Below, in pieces: positions 11,045 through 23,721 of a stretch of DNA of 64,000 nucleotides. The notes under the pieces are model-generated. The model searched no databases and had not been told where the DNA came from. It saw nothing but the letters and a program-made list of their open reading frames with translations. The DNA is taken from NCBI GenBank assembly GCA_030247885.1, contig JAPDRO010000014.1, forward strand, positions 124,001 to 188,000, written 5' to 3'. This stretch comes from Taxawa tesnikishii (nom. ined.) (Eukaryota > Ascomycota > Dothideomycetes > Dothideales). The position numbers and the translations under genes were made by a program. Position 1 is the first letter of the stretch, and every line of letters begins with the position of its first letter.

Positions 11045-12098
11045 TCAAACCCCCACATCCCTCCTCTTCTCGTCCTGCTCCAACGCCTTCTGCACCAATC
11101 CATGCAATCCCTTGACCTTCTCCGCCGCCACCCTCGTGCAGTTCAACAGCGTGACCGGATCGACCGCATCCCCGCCATACTTCGCAATCTGGCACACCTC
11201 TCCGTGCCTGTTCATGCTGACCACGACACTCCCGTCCGCGACGGCCTCTTCGGCCAGATCGGCGTCCAGCAGGATCGTAGGCGGCGCATCCGGGTCCGTC
11301 GAGGAGGAGGAGTAGTAGCTGAACGTGACGCAGAAGGGATGGTGTTGCATGCTGAGTTTGACGGGTTCGCGCTCGCGCGGGAGAAGACGGTGACGTCCTC
11401 GCCTTCGACGAGGACGTCCGGGCGGCGGAAGTGCTGCAGGGCGGCGACGAGGGCGATGCAGCTGGCGTCGATGAGGTTGCCGTGGGCCGAGAGGATGTGG
11501 ATGTCGGCGCGGATGGAGAAGCATTTCGAGCCCGCGATTATGCACAGCGATTCCGTGTCTAGAGCTCCGGAGCGGCGGATGGATTTCTCGAGGAGCCGCG
11601 AGAGGAGGGTTTCGGCTGTTGTCTGGCTGGGTTAGGTTAGGTTAGGTTAGGTTAGGTCAGGGCGACGAAGTATGAGAGAGAGGGGGAAGAGAAACGTGGA
11701 GGATTGGAGGTGGAAGAGTGAGGGGAGAGTGGGGGACATACCGGCCCACTTCGAAGGCAGGCGAGGCCATGGGCGAGAGCTCGCTCGAGATGGTGAAGAT
11801 GCCGTCGAACTTGCGGTCCGGGAAGGGTGTTGTGACTTCTGCGGATATACGGGCGATGACTCTGGTTGCCCGGGCGCATTAGCTACAGCACTCTCCCGCG
11901 GTCAAGCAAAACGCATGCGTAGCAGACATGGTACCTCGTCTTCCCCAGCCGCACATCTGCAACGCCGTACTCATCGCCGAAGCTCAGTTCCAGGTGACGG
12001 AAGTCGTCCAGCGCGCGGCCGTCCAGACGGATGCTCTCGCGCAGAGCTTGGCGGATGAAGTCGCGCTCGTTTTGCGACGGCTCGACTTCTCGCGGCAT
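11045..12098 (-). CDS. rrp45: Exosome core subunit Rrp45 (RNase PH-like ring), frame interrupted
   Basis: Exons 12098-11935, 11861-11742 and 11626-11045 give a near-complete Rrp45/EXOSC9. The N-terminus (MPREVEPSQNERDFI, then IRLDGR and FGDEYGVADVRLGKTR) is diagnostic, and RNase PH fold segments such as ISSELSPMASPAFEVGR and DIHILSAHGNLIDAS follow. The subunit belongs to the six-member RNase PH-like ring of the exosome. Between VTVFSR and EREPVKLSM (about 11371-11379) the frame must move as if one base were missing (a G-C-rich CGCGCGAGCGCG tract); both sides are well conserved, so this is probably a sequence error. Intron 2 carries a (GTTAG)5 tract. The gene diverges from CWC15 across 377 bp. 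Confidence 0.88.
11628..11657 (+). repeat. (GTTAG)n pentanucleotide tract in RRP45 intron 2
   Basis: About five perfect GTTAG units (TTAGG in another phase) lie directly inside the 3' end of the intron on the minus strand. The unit differs from the fungal telomere repeat TTAGGG, so this is taken as a microsatellite. Confidence 0.85.
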
Positions 12099-12475
12099 TT
12101 GGTCGTCTTTCTCTTTCTCTTTCTCTTTCTCGGTGGTGGACGACGATTGATTCAGCCCATCACTTCAGTGACTTCAGTGTACTTGGCAGGGCAAACAGCC
12201 CCCACCAAAAAGTTGCGAGGGAAGATGACGGCACAGAAGCTAGGCTCGGAAGAAAGGTTCTGCCGATCCGGCCGGCGCGCTCAGGAACATCACCGGCGGG
12301 AGAGCTTACTCTTGAACGACTTTCGTACATATATACACACATACACACATACACACAACACCCGTCCATCTCACATCCTACAACCAGTCCGCCGTCTGCA
12401 ACCGCAAACTCACGCCTGTGCTAGAGAAGCCACCTCCAAGTTCGTCCCCCACGACTGCACACCTCATACCGTACG
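12099..12475. promoter_or_regulatory. Divergent RRP45/CWC15 promoter region
   Basis: The 377-bp spacer between two head-to-head housekeeping genes includes a TTTCTC tandem tract (about 12108-12133) next to the RRP45 start and an ACACAT-rich tract (12331-12357). Such pyrimidine tracts are common core-promoter elements in filamentous fungi. Co-regulation is possible but inferred only. Confidence 0.4.
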
Positions 12476-13285
12476 ATGACTACCGCCCACCGTCCTACCT
12501 TCGACCCGGCCCGTGGAAAAGAAGCCCAGCGCGGTCCTGCCTACCATCAACGACTGCTCCCCGCGCACAAGACTCTGAAGTTCCGCCAAGCGACACAAGG
12601 GACCACCTCCGAACATGCAGGCCGGGATCTCCGCGCCGACTTGCTGCGCGCAGAAAGGCGGCACTTCGCCAAGAAGGAAGGGCGCGAACTGTCGCCCGAA
12701 GACGACGGTGGAGCGAAGCGCGAGGACGATGGTGAAGACGTGAAGCTAGCGATCGAGGAAGGCCGGCCGGGACGCGAGGCAGACGCCCGGGGCGTGAAGC
12801 GGAACCTCGAAGCCGACCTCGAAAAGGAAGGATCGGAAGACGGGGAGGGTGAAGGCGGCGAAGAAGAAGAAGAAGAAGACTTCGCAGCGAAACGCAGACG
12901 CGTGCTGGAGGAAACCCGCGACCTCGACGCCGATTCCGCCTCCGGTTCGTCGTCGGAAGAGTCGTCGTCCGACGAAGACGATTCCGAAGACGAGGAAGCA
13001 GAGCTGATGCGCGAGTTGGCCAAGATCAAGGCCGAACGCGCCGCCGCGGCAGCCAAAGAGGCCGAGGAGAAGGCCAAGCGCGACGAGGAGCAGCGAGAGC
13101 ACGATATCGCGAGAGGGAACCCGTTGCTGAATCCCACGGATTACGGTGTGAAGCGGAGGTGGGACGACGACGTCGTGTTCAAGAACCAGGCGAGGGGGAC
13201 GGAGGAGAAGAGGGGTAAGGAGTTTGTGAACGATCTGCTCAGAAGCGATTTCCATCGCCGGTTCATGAGCAGGTACGTGCGGTGA
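12476..13285 (+). CDS. cwc15: Spliceosomal protein Cwc15/Cwf15
   Basis: A single-exon 269-residue ORF. The start MTTAHRPTFDPARGKE followed by RGPAYHQRLLPAH is the signature of the Cwf15/Cwc15 family. The middle is acidic and disordered, with long Glu and Ser/Glu/Asp runs. The C-terminus again matches the family: NPLLNP..YGVKRRWDDDVVFKNQA, then FVNDLLRSDFHRRFMSRY. Cwc15 is a component of the Prp19/NTC-associated activated spliceosome and inserts into the catalytic core. The absence of an intron and the full length argue for a complete gene. Confidence 0.95.
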   Translation: MTTAHRPTFDPARGKEAQRGPAYHQRLLPAHKTLKFRQATQGTTSEHAGRDLRADLLRAERRHFAKKEGRELSPEDDGGAKREDDGEDVKLAIEEGRPGREADARGVKRNLEADLEKEGSEDGEGEGGEEEEEEDFAAKRRRVLEETRDLDADSASGSSSEESSSDEDDSEDEEAELMRELAKIKAERAAAAAKEAEEKAKRDEEQREHDIARGNPLLNPTDYGVKRRWDDDVVFKNQARGTEEKRGKEFVNDLLRSDFHRRFMSRYVR

Positions 13286-14181
13286 AGAGTGGAGTGGGAA
13301 TCAGACGTGGGCACCTGTGGGCGTGAGCTGCTTCTTTTTCCATTGAGCAATCGTGGGAAGCCCGTTCGGAAGGCCGAGATGGCTCTCGGACCCGGACGAA
13401 GCATTTGCTGGCTTACAAGATTCACGCAGGTATCTTTGGGGAGGAAACGTGGAACCACGTGGGCGACGCAGCATGTCTTACAGACCGCAGCGGTGATCAG
13501 ACTTTGTCGTCAGGTGGGATCTTTACGGGAGAACCGTTGATGGGATGACAACGAAAGAGCCTTTTGCACCTGCACCTCCAGAGGCAGGGACCTCTTTCCG
13601 GGCCACTGCCACATCTCTTTCCCGGTCCCAGCCTGGCTGTTGCATGCCCGCATCGTCGCCGCTGGATTGCGCGTCGCAATGCGCACGAGATATCGCGCGA
13701 TCAATTCACTGTCTTATACATACATCTTATATACCCTTTCCCCTTCCCTCGTACTCTTTCGACACTACGACTGCTCTGCTCGCTTCTGCTTCCTTGTCGT
13801 AAAGCTTAACGAGTCCTCCAATGATCCGGGATGCGCTGCTAGTCGTCGTTCCTACTCGACCTGCGTCATGAAACCAGTGGTGTTGCGTCCAGAGCTGCTC
13901 CCGATCGTAACGTTCGTCAGCGCGGTACATGTACCACTACAGATCCAGTACCACTACAGATCCACGGGCTAGGGAAGTCGAGTCGAGCTTTTGCCAGCAG
14001 CGATGAGCTACAGAAGTCATATCTCACCCGATACCCACGCTCAAGCAAGTCAGGTAGTATTATGTTACCTTCGACAAGACGAACCGACGCGCCTTGGCGC
14101 CTTGCTTTCAGTACCCGGCAATCCACGTCGCAAGACCCGTCTCCAGATCGCAAAACGCCGTCACAGAAGAGCCGCCGCTTC
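13286..14181. other. Intergenic region with short direct repeat
   Basis: No coding sequence is supportable. A 17-bp unit (CCACTACAGATCCAGTA-like) is present twice in tandem at about 13931-13964. Confidence 0.45.
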
Positions 14182-16289
14182 TCAGCCGATACTCATCTTG
14201 TTCTCAAACCAGCTCGTGACCTCGTCGACAATCGCCTCCTTCTTCGTGGCCCCCTTTAGACCGATGCCCTTGACCTGCGCAAAGGCTTTCAGTTTGGAGA
14301 CCGTCAGTTTGCCGATATGATTCTTCTCGAACAGTTGTCTCATCTCCTCATCCGTAGGCACATCGCCCGTACTCGCGGGCACCGCACCGCTTTCCGTCCT
14401 CGACTTTTTCGCCGCATCGCCCTTGCTACCGCCGGCGCCGCGCTTCGTCGCTCCCGAGGCGGTTGGTGTGCCGCTGCTAGCGTGTGCCTTTTGCCATGCG
14501 CGGAACTGCTGCTCCAGTTCCTGGCCCCATTCGAGCACGTGCGGACCAGCGCGCTTGTCGATCTGGCGGTAGCGCGGGATCGTCTTGTCCTCCGCCTTTT
14601 CGGGCATGTCTTCCTCGAGCGCGAGGGCTTGCAAGATCTTGTAGAACCATTGAAGGGACGGGTTGGGGTAGCGTTTGGGGTCGTAGACGCCTTTGGGCAA
14701 TTGTAGCTGTTGGATGACCGTGCGCATGATATCCACTAGGCTGTCTGGGGCTGTGACGAGAGAGGTCTCCGGGGGCTCGCGGACGTCGTCGGCGAAGGGA
14801 ATTGGGTGGATCCAGAGACCGGGCGGCATGGTCTGGTTGTTGTTGTCGTCGTCGTGGCGCTCCTTGCCTGGGAGGATGGCGGTCAAGACCGGAGTTGCAT
14901 TCTTTCTGGGAACGAACCAGGCGACACCCATCTTGTCCGAGGAGAGGAGTTTTTGCTGCAGAGCGGAGAAGACGCGGGTGCTGCCAATGACCTCTTCTTC
15001 TGATGGATAGATGAATGTCGATGGTCGAGTGTTTGCCCATACTGGCAGCATGGAGATCGGCTTAAATCCAACTATACGCAGCACTGGGTCTCCGAAATTG
15101 CGAATCTGGCTCATCTCTTCTTTGGAGAAAGAGACGGTTTCACCACCGAATTTGTAGGCTTTTCGTATCTCCGCCTTCTCGACGGCTCGAGCGGTATCAT
15201 CAGCCATCAACGTCGATGTGCCCACGGCTAGCTGTACTTTCTCGCCATCTGTGTGGACGTAAGTGGTGCGCGCAGGCTCCTGGCGTTTGAAGATGATGAA
15301 GCCTTTGATGGAGATCTTGAGCCCGGGACCAACCTCAAATGGCAGGTTAGCGAACAAGGCGCGACGAGGAGCGGATCTCGATGCTATGGTTGAGAGCAGT
15401 GACTGAAGTAAAGTGATACCGTCCCCGGTTGTAGCTGCCTTTGCAGCCTTTGTGATTGGCGCCGGCGCATCTGGGTCTGCTGGCGTCGCACTGTACACAA
15501 TATCCTAGACCTGGTTTAGTGGCCGAACAACACGGTTTCTTGTAGACGTACGTCGTAGAATATGGATCGGTTGAAGGCATGATCCGGCCTTGAGATGGGA
15601 AACAACTCGATAACAACACCGAGATCATACAAGTCCTTCGCCCTCACCGCGGCTGCAGACCTGAATGCCTTGTTGTCTGCATGAGGGTTGTCGTTGTCTG
15701 TGACGAGGAACAGTCGCCGAGAGGAGAAATTAGGGGCCTTGGTGGTGAAGATCTGGTTTGCGCAAAACAGTACGTTGGCCATGGAGACTTCTTCGTCAGA
15801 CGCTTGGAGCAGGTCTCGAGCTTCCTCTTCGTCTTCGACAAGATCTCGTAACCGCTTAACGTCCGTTGCGCCTGGCACATGGAGATCGGAAAGCAGGTAG
15901 CAGTGCGGGTATGAGAGACCTCTGGTGTTCTCGTCTTCGTCTTGGAAACGCGACTTTACCGTACCGAACAGAAGGACACCCATCATATCATGCGGGTTGG
16001 AGATGATGCGCTGCTGCATCAGAGAGTATGCACACTTCAACGCCGCCGCTGTTGGTGTGTCGCGGTCGGCTTTCCTTGCACCGGTTTCGGGTGGTTTAGT
16101 GAGCATTGAGTGACTAACGTCGATGGCGAACAAAATAGCATCCTTGACCGTCTTGTAGCCCTGTTCGTGGTGTTAACACAGTGTTGCAGTTAACGCTGAC
16201 ATGTGACAGATGAAGCATACAGCATCGTTTGTTTCCTCTTCCTCCTCATCGTCTTCCTCCCCACGGCCGTAGTTGGATGGGTCCGCCAT
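14182..16289 (-). CDS. ku70: Ku70, DNA end-binding subunit of the Ku heterodimer
   Basis: Three exons (16289-16221, 16160-15552, 15504-14182) with clean GT-AG introns give 666 residues. An acidic N-terminal tail ([10 protein letters not shown]) precedes the vWA-like domain ([22 protein letters not shown]). The Ku beta-barrel core follows (GIFIF-type [62 protein letters not shown]). A C-terminal SAP domain closes the protein ([30 protein letters not shown]). Ku70 with Ku80 binds DNA ends in non-homologous end joining and telomere maintenance. Nothing appears broken. It is head-to-head with ferrochelatase across 380 bp. Confidence 0.96.
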
Positions 16290-17998
<1,709 letters not shown>

Positions 17999-18009
17999 GA
18001 TGTTGTAGG

Positions 18010-18770
18010 TGTGCATTCTACTTTACACAGTATAAAAGTAATTCATGATGCCTCCTTTCCGTACAAGATACTCGCGTTTCCATCTACGTTGCCGCTCTTC
18101 GTCTCACGGTCATCAATTCAGTTGCTGTCCGTGGTCGGCCTGTACACTGACACTAGACTCGAACTGCGTTGAAGTCTATCACAGCGCAGCATGTAAACTT
18201 CTGACAGAGCAAACATCGCCGCCATACCCAATCAGACAAGGCTCGGGTCAGGAGAACACTTCTGCACCCGTTTTACGTGAGTGATTTGCCTCGTGATAGC
18301 AGATCAGACCCGTTCGCCGCTCCAGCCAAAAGCTTTTCCTGGGACGAGAACTTCTAAGTCTATCGACAAGCAGCTCTCAACCATCGGATCTGGCTCACTC
18401 GCCCACAATACTTGTCCCGTTACACTCTAGCTCTCCCATCTAAGCCTGAGCTACTTCACTGCAGCAGTTGCTGCTGAAAACTCGTCATTGTATCTCGACG
18501 CACTTCCGTCGCTTTCCCCGTCTACTGAACCTAATCCCTGGCTCCTTCTTCGGCGTGGCCATTACCACTTGACATTTACCATAATCACATCTCGATCTCG
18601 ACATCCGAACCTACCGCACCGCCAATCAGCTCGGTCGAACTCGGTCAACAACGTCCGACAACAACGTCTGACACAGGGAACGAAGCGGGCCGCTGAGGAC
18701 CAGGAAAGCGCGGACGTCGAAACGCTACAGGGTTACGTCTTGTTCGCGTTGTTCGATAGCCTACGGACCG
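18010..18770. other. Intergenic region
   Basis: No supportable gene. An open frame at 18488-18793 has a low-complexity Ser/Arg/His composition and is treated as 5' leader of the uncertain gene at 18771. Confidence 0.35.
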
Positions 18771-19197
18771 ATGATCTCAGGTTCCGCAAATGATATGGCC
18801 GCGAATGGTCCAAGTCAAGAGTCGGCAACCGCCAAAGACCTCTTCGCCGCTTGCACGAAATCCGACGTCTTCGCACACACAGTGCTGAGAAGGGCAACGC
18901 TATACGGGGGATCCTGGGCGTGTTATCGGTAGGAAACGACCTTCCCCGCTCGTCCTTTCACCCATCACGTATCACGCTCTAGACGGACTTACAGTGCAAC
19001 AACGTTCCACAGCATGTGACAATGGGTTTTGTTTGGTCCTGTCAATTGCCGCCGCTACTCCCGTTGCTTTCGAATCTTACAACATCGATCCACCCTGGAG
19101 AGAAGCGTTGGAGGCCCTCGAGGACATCGTAAAAGCACATCTTTCCCCAGAAAGCTCGCCCCCATCAGGTGTACCAGAGGAATCGCTGGTCCTTTGA
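18771..19197 (+). CDS. Possible small conserved fungal protein, splicing unresolved
   Basis: Two protein-like blocks lie close together. The first runs from an ATG at 18771 (AKDLFAACTKSDVFAHTVLRR, then YGGSWACY) and ends at a plausible donor (GTAGGA near 18931). The second (VAFESYNIDPPWREALEAL, then a Ser/Pro-rich tail) ends at the stop at 19197. The best acceptor near 18992 (TTACAG) does not keep the two blocks in one frame, so either a further intron or a missing base is involved. The blocks look conserved in character, but I do not recognise the family. Confidence 0.35.
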
Positions 19198-19599
19198 AGG
19201 GGCCTCTACTTCCATCTATCCTTGCGGACCGTATTCATTATACGAACACGAGAGCTTGACAGTAACTGCAAGGAGGAGAAACACGGCTGTACCAGCGGCT
19301 CACTCTGTTTGGTACGATTATTGTATGAGGTCTCTTTCTCTATCTCGCGAAAACAAGGATTGTAAAAGATACTGGGAGGTTCGTTCACTGCCCAGGCGAG
19401 TGCCGCCTTGCCATATCAGGACTCTCGAGTCTATGTTGTATCTCGTTGCTCACGTCAATGACGCCCGTGTTGTCCTTAGCGGCCTCTAGGTCATCCGGCG
19501 ACGCGCGCCCTGTCCCATGCGTGCTTTCCACTTCCATATTTCCAGGCCTTATGCCGGCCACCCACAGCATGCCACCAAGACGGCAGAAGCTACCAACGC

Positions 19600-21165
19600 T
19601 CAAGTCGACTTGGTCTTGATCTCCCCGCTTGCCGGATCCTCAACGGGGACATAGGGATGCTTGATGGTCAAGCACCAAATGTCCAAATAATCGCAAATGC
19701 TCACGATAACGTCAATGACAAAGCTTCCGTAAACGCCAATCGCGAGTCCGAAACAGCAAAACATGAACGCGACCTGGTACACACCCTCGCCCAAGGCGCT
19801 CGGCCAGAGGCTCAGGCGCGGGCCGAGCGAGTCGACGACGCCGAAGGCCAGAGGGTAGACGAGCACGTTGGTGTAGGGGAAGGCGGACTTGGTAAGGTGC
19901 GCGACGATCATTTGGCCGACGGAGTAGGCGTTGATGAGGCCGACGTAGACGACGAAGGGGACGAGGTGCTCGTGCAAGATCATGGGTTGCAAGTACAGAT
20001 AGAGTGGAATGAGGGTCCAGGCGAGGAAGAAAGGGAGGAGGCCGAGGAGGGAGAGAGGTCGTACTGGCCGCGGAGGCGGCGGGCTGCGAGGACGTTGTTT
20101 GCGCTGGCGTTTGTCAGCAGTGTGGTGGCTGGTATTGCAGATGGGAGAGGTGATCCAGGGTAGTGGGAAGGGGGGATGTGGATAATACGAAATTAGGAGA
20201 AGGGGAAAACCGGCATACCTGGCGACGGTGTTGAAGATAAGAACGACGCCGCCGTAGACCATGTACCACTCGTTCCAGGCAAGGTCGTACACCATGTCTG
20301 GGATGAAAGTGTGGTGTGCGACGCCGAGTGTAGCCAGCATCGGCTGCTGCCAGAAACTGCCGCCACCTTTGATGGCTGTGAAGGCGTAGACGATGCAGAG
20401 GGTTAGAATGCCTTCCACGGGGCCAGAGACAAGACCGAGAGTCAATGTCTTGGTGTGGTACTCGTCCCAGGTTTGCACGTAGAACGTCAGCAGGGCTGTA
20501 AACAAGTCAGTGAGTGGTGTTGGCCAGCACTGATCAGGATGCTGTCGCTCACATGCAAAAGTGTCAGCACCGTCTTCCAGCCTTGGCCAAAGTTCATGGC
20601 GGCAGCGAAGAGCAGAACTTCGAGGGAGGTGTTGCAGGCGTCCACTCCGTGATCGAAGAGCTCGCCTAGTGGCCCGCTCTGTCTTGTACGGCGTCTGTTG
20701 CAGTATCAATCTCATGTTCTTGAGTAGTGCAGCGCGGCGGAATTTACGCTTGGGTGCCGTCCACGGCGTCGAAAGTCTGGTACAGGAACAGGCCGATGGA
20801 CCAGCTCGCATACACCCAAGATGGGCAGTCCTGGTCCAGCGTGGGCGAGTAGTAGAGCATAGTCATCAGGTTGACAATTACGAAACCGAATCCAGTAAGG
20901 GTGATCTGTTGCTGCTCTCAGTGCTCCGTTCCCGAGAGCTTTCTCATACAGGATTGTCGTCTTACCATGTTGGGTCTACACATGTTTCAGCATGCATCAC
21001 TTTGAATGGGAACAAAACCACTTACGCCATAGACATAGGGAAGCAGTGGATAACGAAATTGGTATAGAATGGCTTCAGTACATAGCGCGATACTAAGCTG
21101 TGGTCCACGCCCGAGTACTTGTACTCCTTCAGCTTTGGGAGCCGGTCTTGCCGTATGTAGACCAT
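19600..21165 (-). CDS. CDP-alcohol phosphotransferase (choline/ethanolamine phosphotransferase, Cpt1/Ept1), frame interrupted
   Basis: Catalyses the last step of the Kennedy pathway, transferring phosphocholine or phosphoethanolamine from CDP to diacylglycerol in the ER. Exons: 21165-21026, a 10-nt exon 20975-20966, 20905-20748, 20694-20553, 20495-20219 and 20103-19600. The CDP-alcohol phosphatidyltransferase motif DG..AR........G...D...D spans the exon 3/4 junction ([24 protein letters not shown], shown split by the intron after GTQ). Many membrane segments follow, with HHTFIPD, VLIFNTVA and LLGLLPFFLAWTLIPLYLYL. Two places break the frame by one base: an A4 run at 20557-20560 (T run in the gene) just before the exon 4 donor, and a C run at 20049-20051. 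Choline versus ethanolamine preference cannot be told. Confidence 0.85.
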
Positions 21166-21619
21166 CCTGACGGTGAGTGAGAGCTGAAATCGACAACAAC
21201 TGTTTCTGTAGGTCGCGATTCTATATCGTTGGCAGCTCAGGAGCTGCAGAGTAGAGGGTTGTTACAAAGTACCAAACTTTCCTTGCTTTCGCGACGTTCG
21301 TGTCAACTTCACGCGTGACATCATCTGGCACATGAAAGCACACTCCATCCTGATACGTCCAGCGAGCAACTTGGTTAGAATGCTGGATTATGACTTGATT
21401 TTGCTCGTGCAATCGTCGTGATATGAAGCAGATTTTTGGTTGGTCATGAGATGGGTCTTGATGACAGCTACGTATCCTCACGCTTGTAACGAGAAAATGC
21501 TGCAAGACTTTGTTACAGCAAATGAGTGAAACCCCAAAAACGCCCGGACAATGCATGTCGCGTCAGCCGGATAGACAGATCCTCTCTTCTTCTCCCCCCC
21601 CCCCTTCTCATGCGTCCTT
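21166..21619. other. Intergenic region between phosphotransferase and NIPSNAP genes
   Basis: About 450 bp, with a poly-C tract at 21594-21604 near the NIPSNAP 3' end. No coding sequence is supportable. Confidence 0.4.
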
Positions 21620-22739
21620 CTATGCGATAGGACTCCATGGCATAGGCACCAAGACCCTACTCTTCATCGACTGGATTAGCGGGACGGTTCTGTGAACAGT
21701 GTCACCCCATCCCGGCTGGTTCCAGCTCTGCTCTCTGCGGCTTCTGCGCTCTTCCAGATCCGCGAATTGCCAGAGGTGGTGTACGGTGTTGAGGTCGCCG
21801 ATCTGCACGAACCAAGCACCGACGCCCTCCATGACTTCTCTTCTCGCTTCCAGACCCTTGCGCCAGTGTGTCTCCCACTCCAGAAGGTTGCCAGGGTGCA
21901 AATTGTAGGATCGCAGCTCGAAGACGCCGCCAAGCTTGCGCGGTGCGGTCGTCGGCCAAAAGGAGAATTCCTGCATCAGGGACGTTTTCTTTGAGTGGAT
22001 GAGCTTCTTGAGTTTGGCATCGAATTCGGCAAAGTCTGGGTGGTGCTGGATGCTGTGGAGCGAGGCGTGGTAGCCTTGGTAACGCTGGTACTCCCATATG
22101 TGTACTTGACGAGAGTTAGCATGGCAAGGCAGACCTCGTCCTCAGACAAATTGCTGTCTCTCTTGTAGAAACCCACCGAAGGTGTCGCAGTCTCCGACCT
22201 CTGTCCTCCAGCTTCCGACCAAGTGGACCTTGTTCTCTGGCATGTTGGCCATGCGAGGGTACCAGCTTCCCACCAGTTCCACATACTCATCCACCTTGTC
22301 CGGCTTGACCTCGTGGAACACGATGCTGTGGACGTATTTTCCCCTAGCCAACACCTGGCTGAAGCTGCGTTCGAGTTCTCTGTCCATCTCGCGTCCCTCC
22401 TTGGTGCCGTAGATCAGGTTCGAGAGGCGGCCGCTGCCCTTCCTGCTGTCTTCGTCCTTGGCGCGAGCTGCTCCTGACGGAAAACGTGAGCCTTGAGTCG
22501 CAGAATTACCGTTGGACGTAGACTGGTACTGACTTTCTTCCTCGTCGCGCTTCTTGCGCGCGGCTTCTGCTCCTGCCGGAACTGCGCCTGCCGAGCATCG
22601 AATTCGTGACCCTTGTCGGGCTCGATATCGGCGAGGGCTGGGGCCTTGGCGAGTGCGAATGTGCTCGAGAAGGGACGGACAGTGCTCTTCGAGGGGATGT
22701 GATTGCGCCGAGGCGGGGAACGATGCGGCGGGAAAACAT
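21620..22739 (-). CDS. NIPSNAP-domain protein, probably mitochondrial, N-terminal frame interrupted
   Basis: Exon 1 runs from 22739 to 22177 and exon 2 from 22104 to 21620, with a 72-nt intron. The N-terminus (MFSRRIVPRLG..SPRRALSV) is Arg/Ser-rich and looks like a mitochondrial presequence. Two NIPSNAP (dimeric alpha-beta barrel-like) repeats are visible: YVHSIVFHEVKPDKVDEYVEL...VHLVGSW and GVFELRSYNLHPGNLLEWE...VHHLWQFADLEERRS. The first ~60 codons need two one-base corrections (near 22670-22674 and 22564-22566) to read continuously. NIPSNAP proteins sit in mitochondria and are linked to mitophagy signalling in animals; the fungal role is not established. Confidence 0.82.
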
Positions 22740-22808
22740 GATGGGTAGTGTCGAGGTGTTGCGATGTAAGGGTTAGAAGATGAACAAAGGAAACGCTGTG
22801 CCGGCTCG

Positions 22809-22889
22809 TATGTATGTATGTATGGATTGATGGATGTATGGATGTATGGATGGATGAGAGGACGTGTGTGTGTGTGTGTGTGTGTGTGT

Positions 22890-22942
<53 letters not shown>

Positions 22943-22970
22943 TCTGTGTGTGTGTGTGTGTCTCTATGCA
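22809..22970 (+). repeat. TGTA/TGGA and (TG)n microsatellite
   Basis: About 50 bp of TGTA and TGGA tetranucleotide units pass into roughly 105 bp of (TG)n with a few TC interruptions. It lies upstream of the NIPSNAP gene. Alternating purine-pyrimidine of this length can adopt Z-DNA. Confidence 0.95.
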
Positions 22971-23721
22971 GGAATCATGTGAAGGTGCTCATGTGGGTGT
23001 GGGTGAGGGTGAAGATGAGGAGAGTCGGGTAATTGTACACAGTCTACGCCTTTGGTATTCGTCGCGCTCGATTGGCTGGAGGGAAAGAGATACAGAGTGA
23101 CAACGAGAAGACGGGAAGGAGCTCTCCACCTGTCCCACGCGCTTGGCGTCAGGGCTGCGGGGAACGCTCCGAGGGAACTTCCGTCTCCACAGCCGGTGAC
23201 CCCATTGCTCATTGCTCGTTGCTCATTGCTCGTTGCTCATTGGGGGACCCCGGAACAAACCGCCGGCATTCGCACTCGCATCTCGCATCTCGGACGTCGG
23301 CAGTCGAGATGTGTTTTTTGCTGTTTTGTTTTACTGTTTGCTCATAACGAGAGAAGGTCATGTCTATCTAGCAGTTGCTCGATTGCACTACAGCTTGCTT
23401 CGACACTGCATCGTCGGCTGTGCATGCGGGCAGATAAACCTTGACTGAAGACTGTAGCGGCGCAGCCAGCCACCACGTACGTGGCACGTGGACCACTCAA
23501 ACCTCAACCATCGCGACCAAGACATGTGAGAGCACAATGCCTCTTGCACGCTTAAACAGAAGAGGTGACCGCTCGGGGACATGGATTTTTGCCTGCCTGC
23601 CTGCCTGCCTGCCTGCCAGCACACCGTAATATACAGAGCACGCTTGAACGCTCAAGACCCAACCAACATCATCCCCCTGTTCTGTCCTACTCGCCTTGTT
23701 CATCGCTTCAAACTATCCTAC
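22971..23721. other. Intergenic region with small tandem repeats
   Basis: Besides the TG tract it holds an ATTGCTCGTTGCTC-type tandem (about 23205-23241) and a (TGCC)7 tetranucleotide array (23590-23617). No gene is supportable. Confidence 0.6.

Noticed and set aside
11628-11657. Interstitial telomere
   Set aside because: Only five units, pentameric rather than TTAGGG, and embedded in an intron; called a microsatellite instead.
12547-13137. 196-codon ORF antisense to CWC15, almost all Ser/Arg/Ala
   Set aside because: It is the complement of the acidic low-complexity region of a well-supported gene.
22814-23100. Val/Cys repeat ORFs over the (TG)n tract
   Set aside because: Translation of a dinucleotide microsatellite, not a gene.
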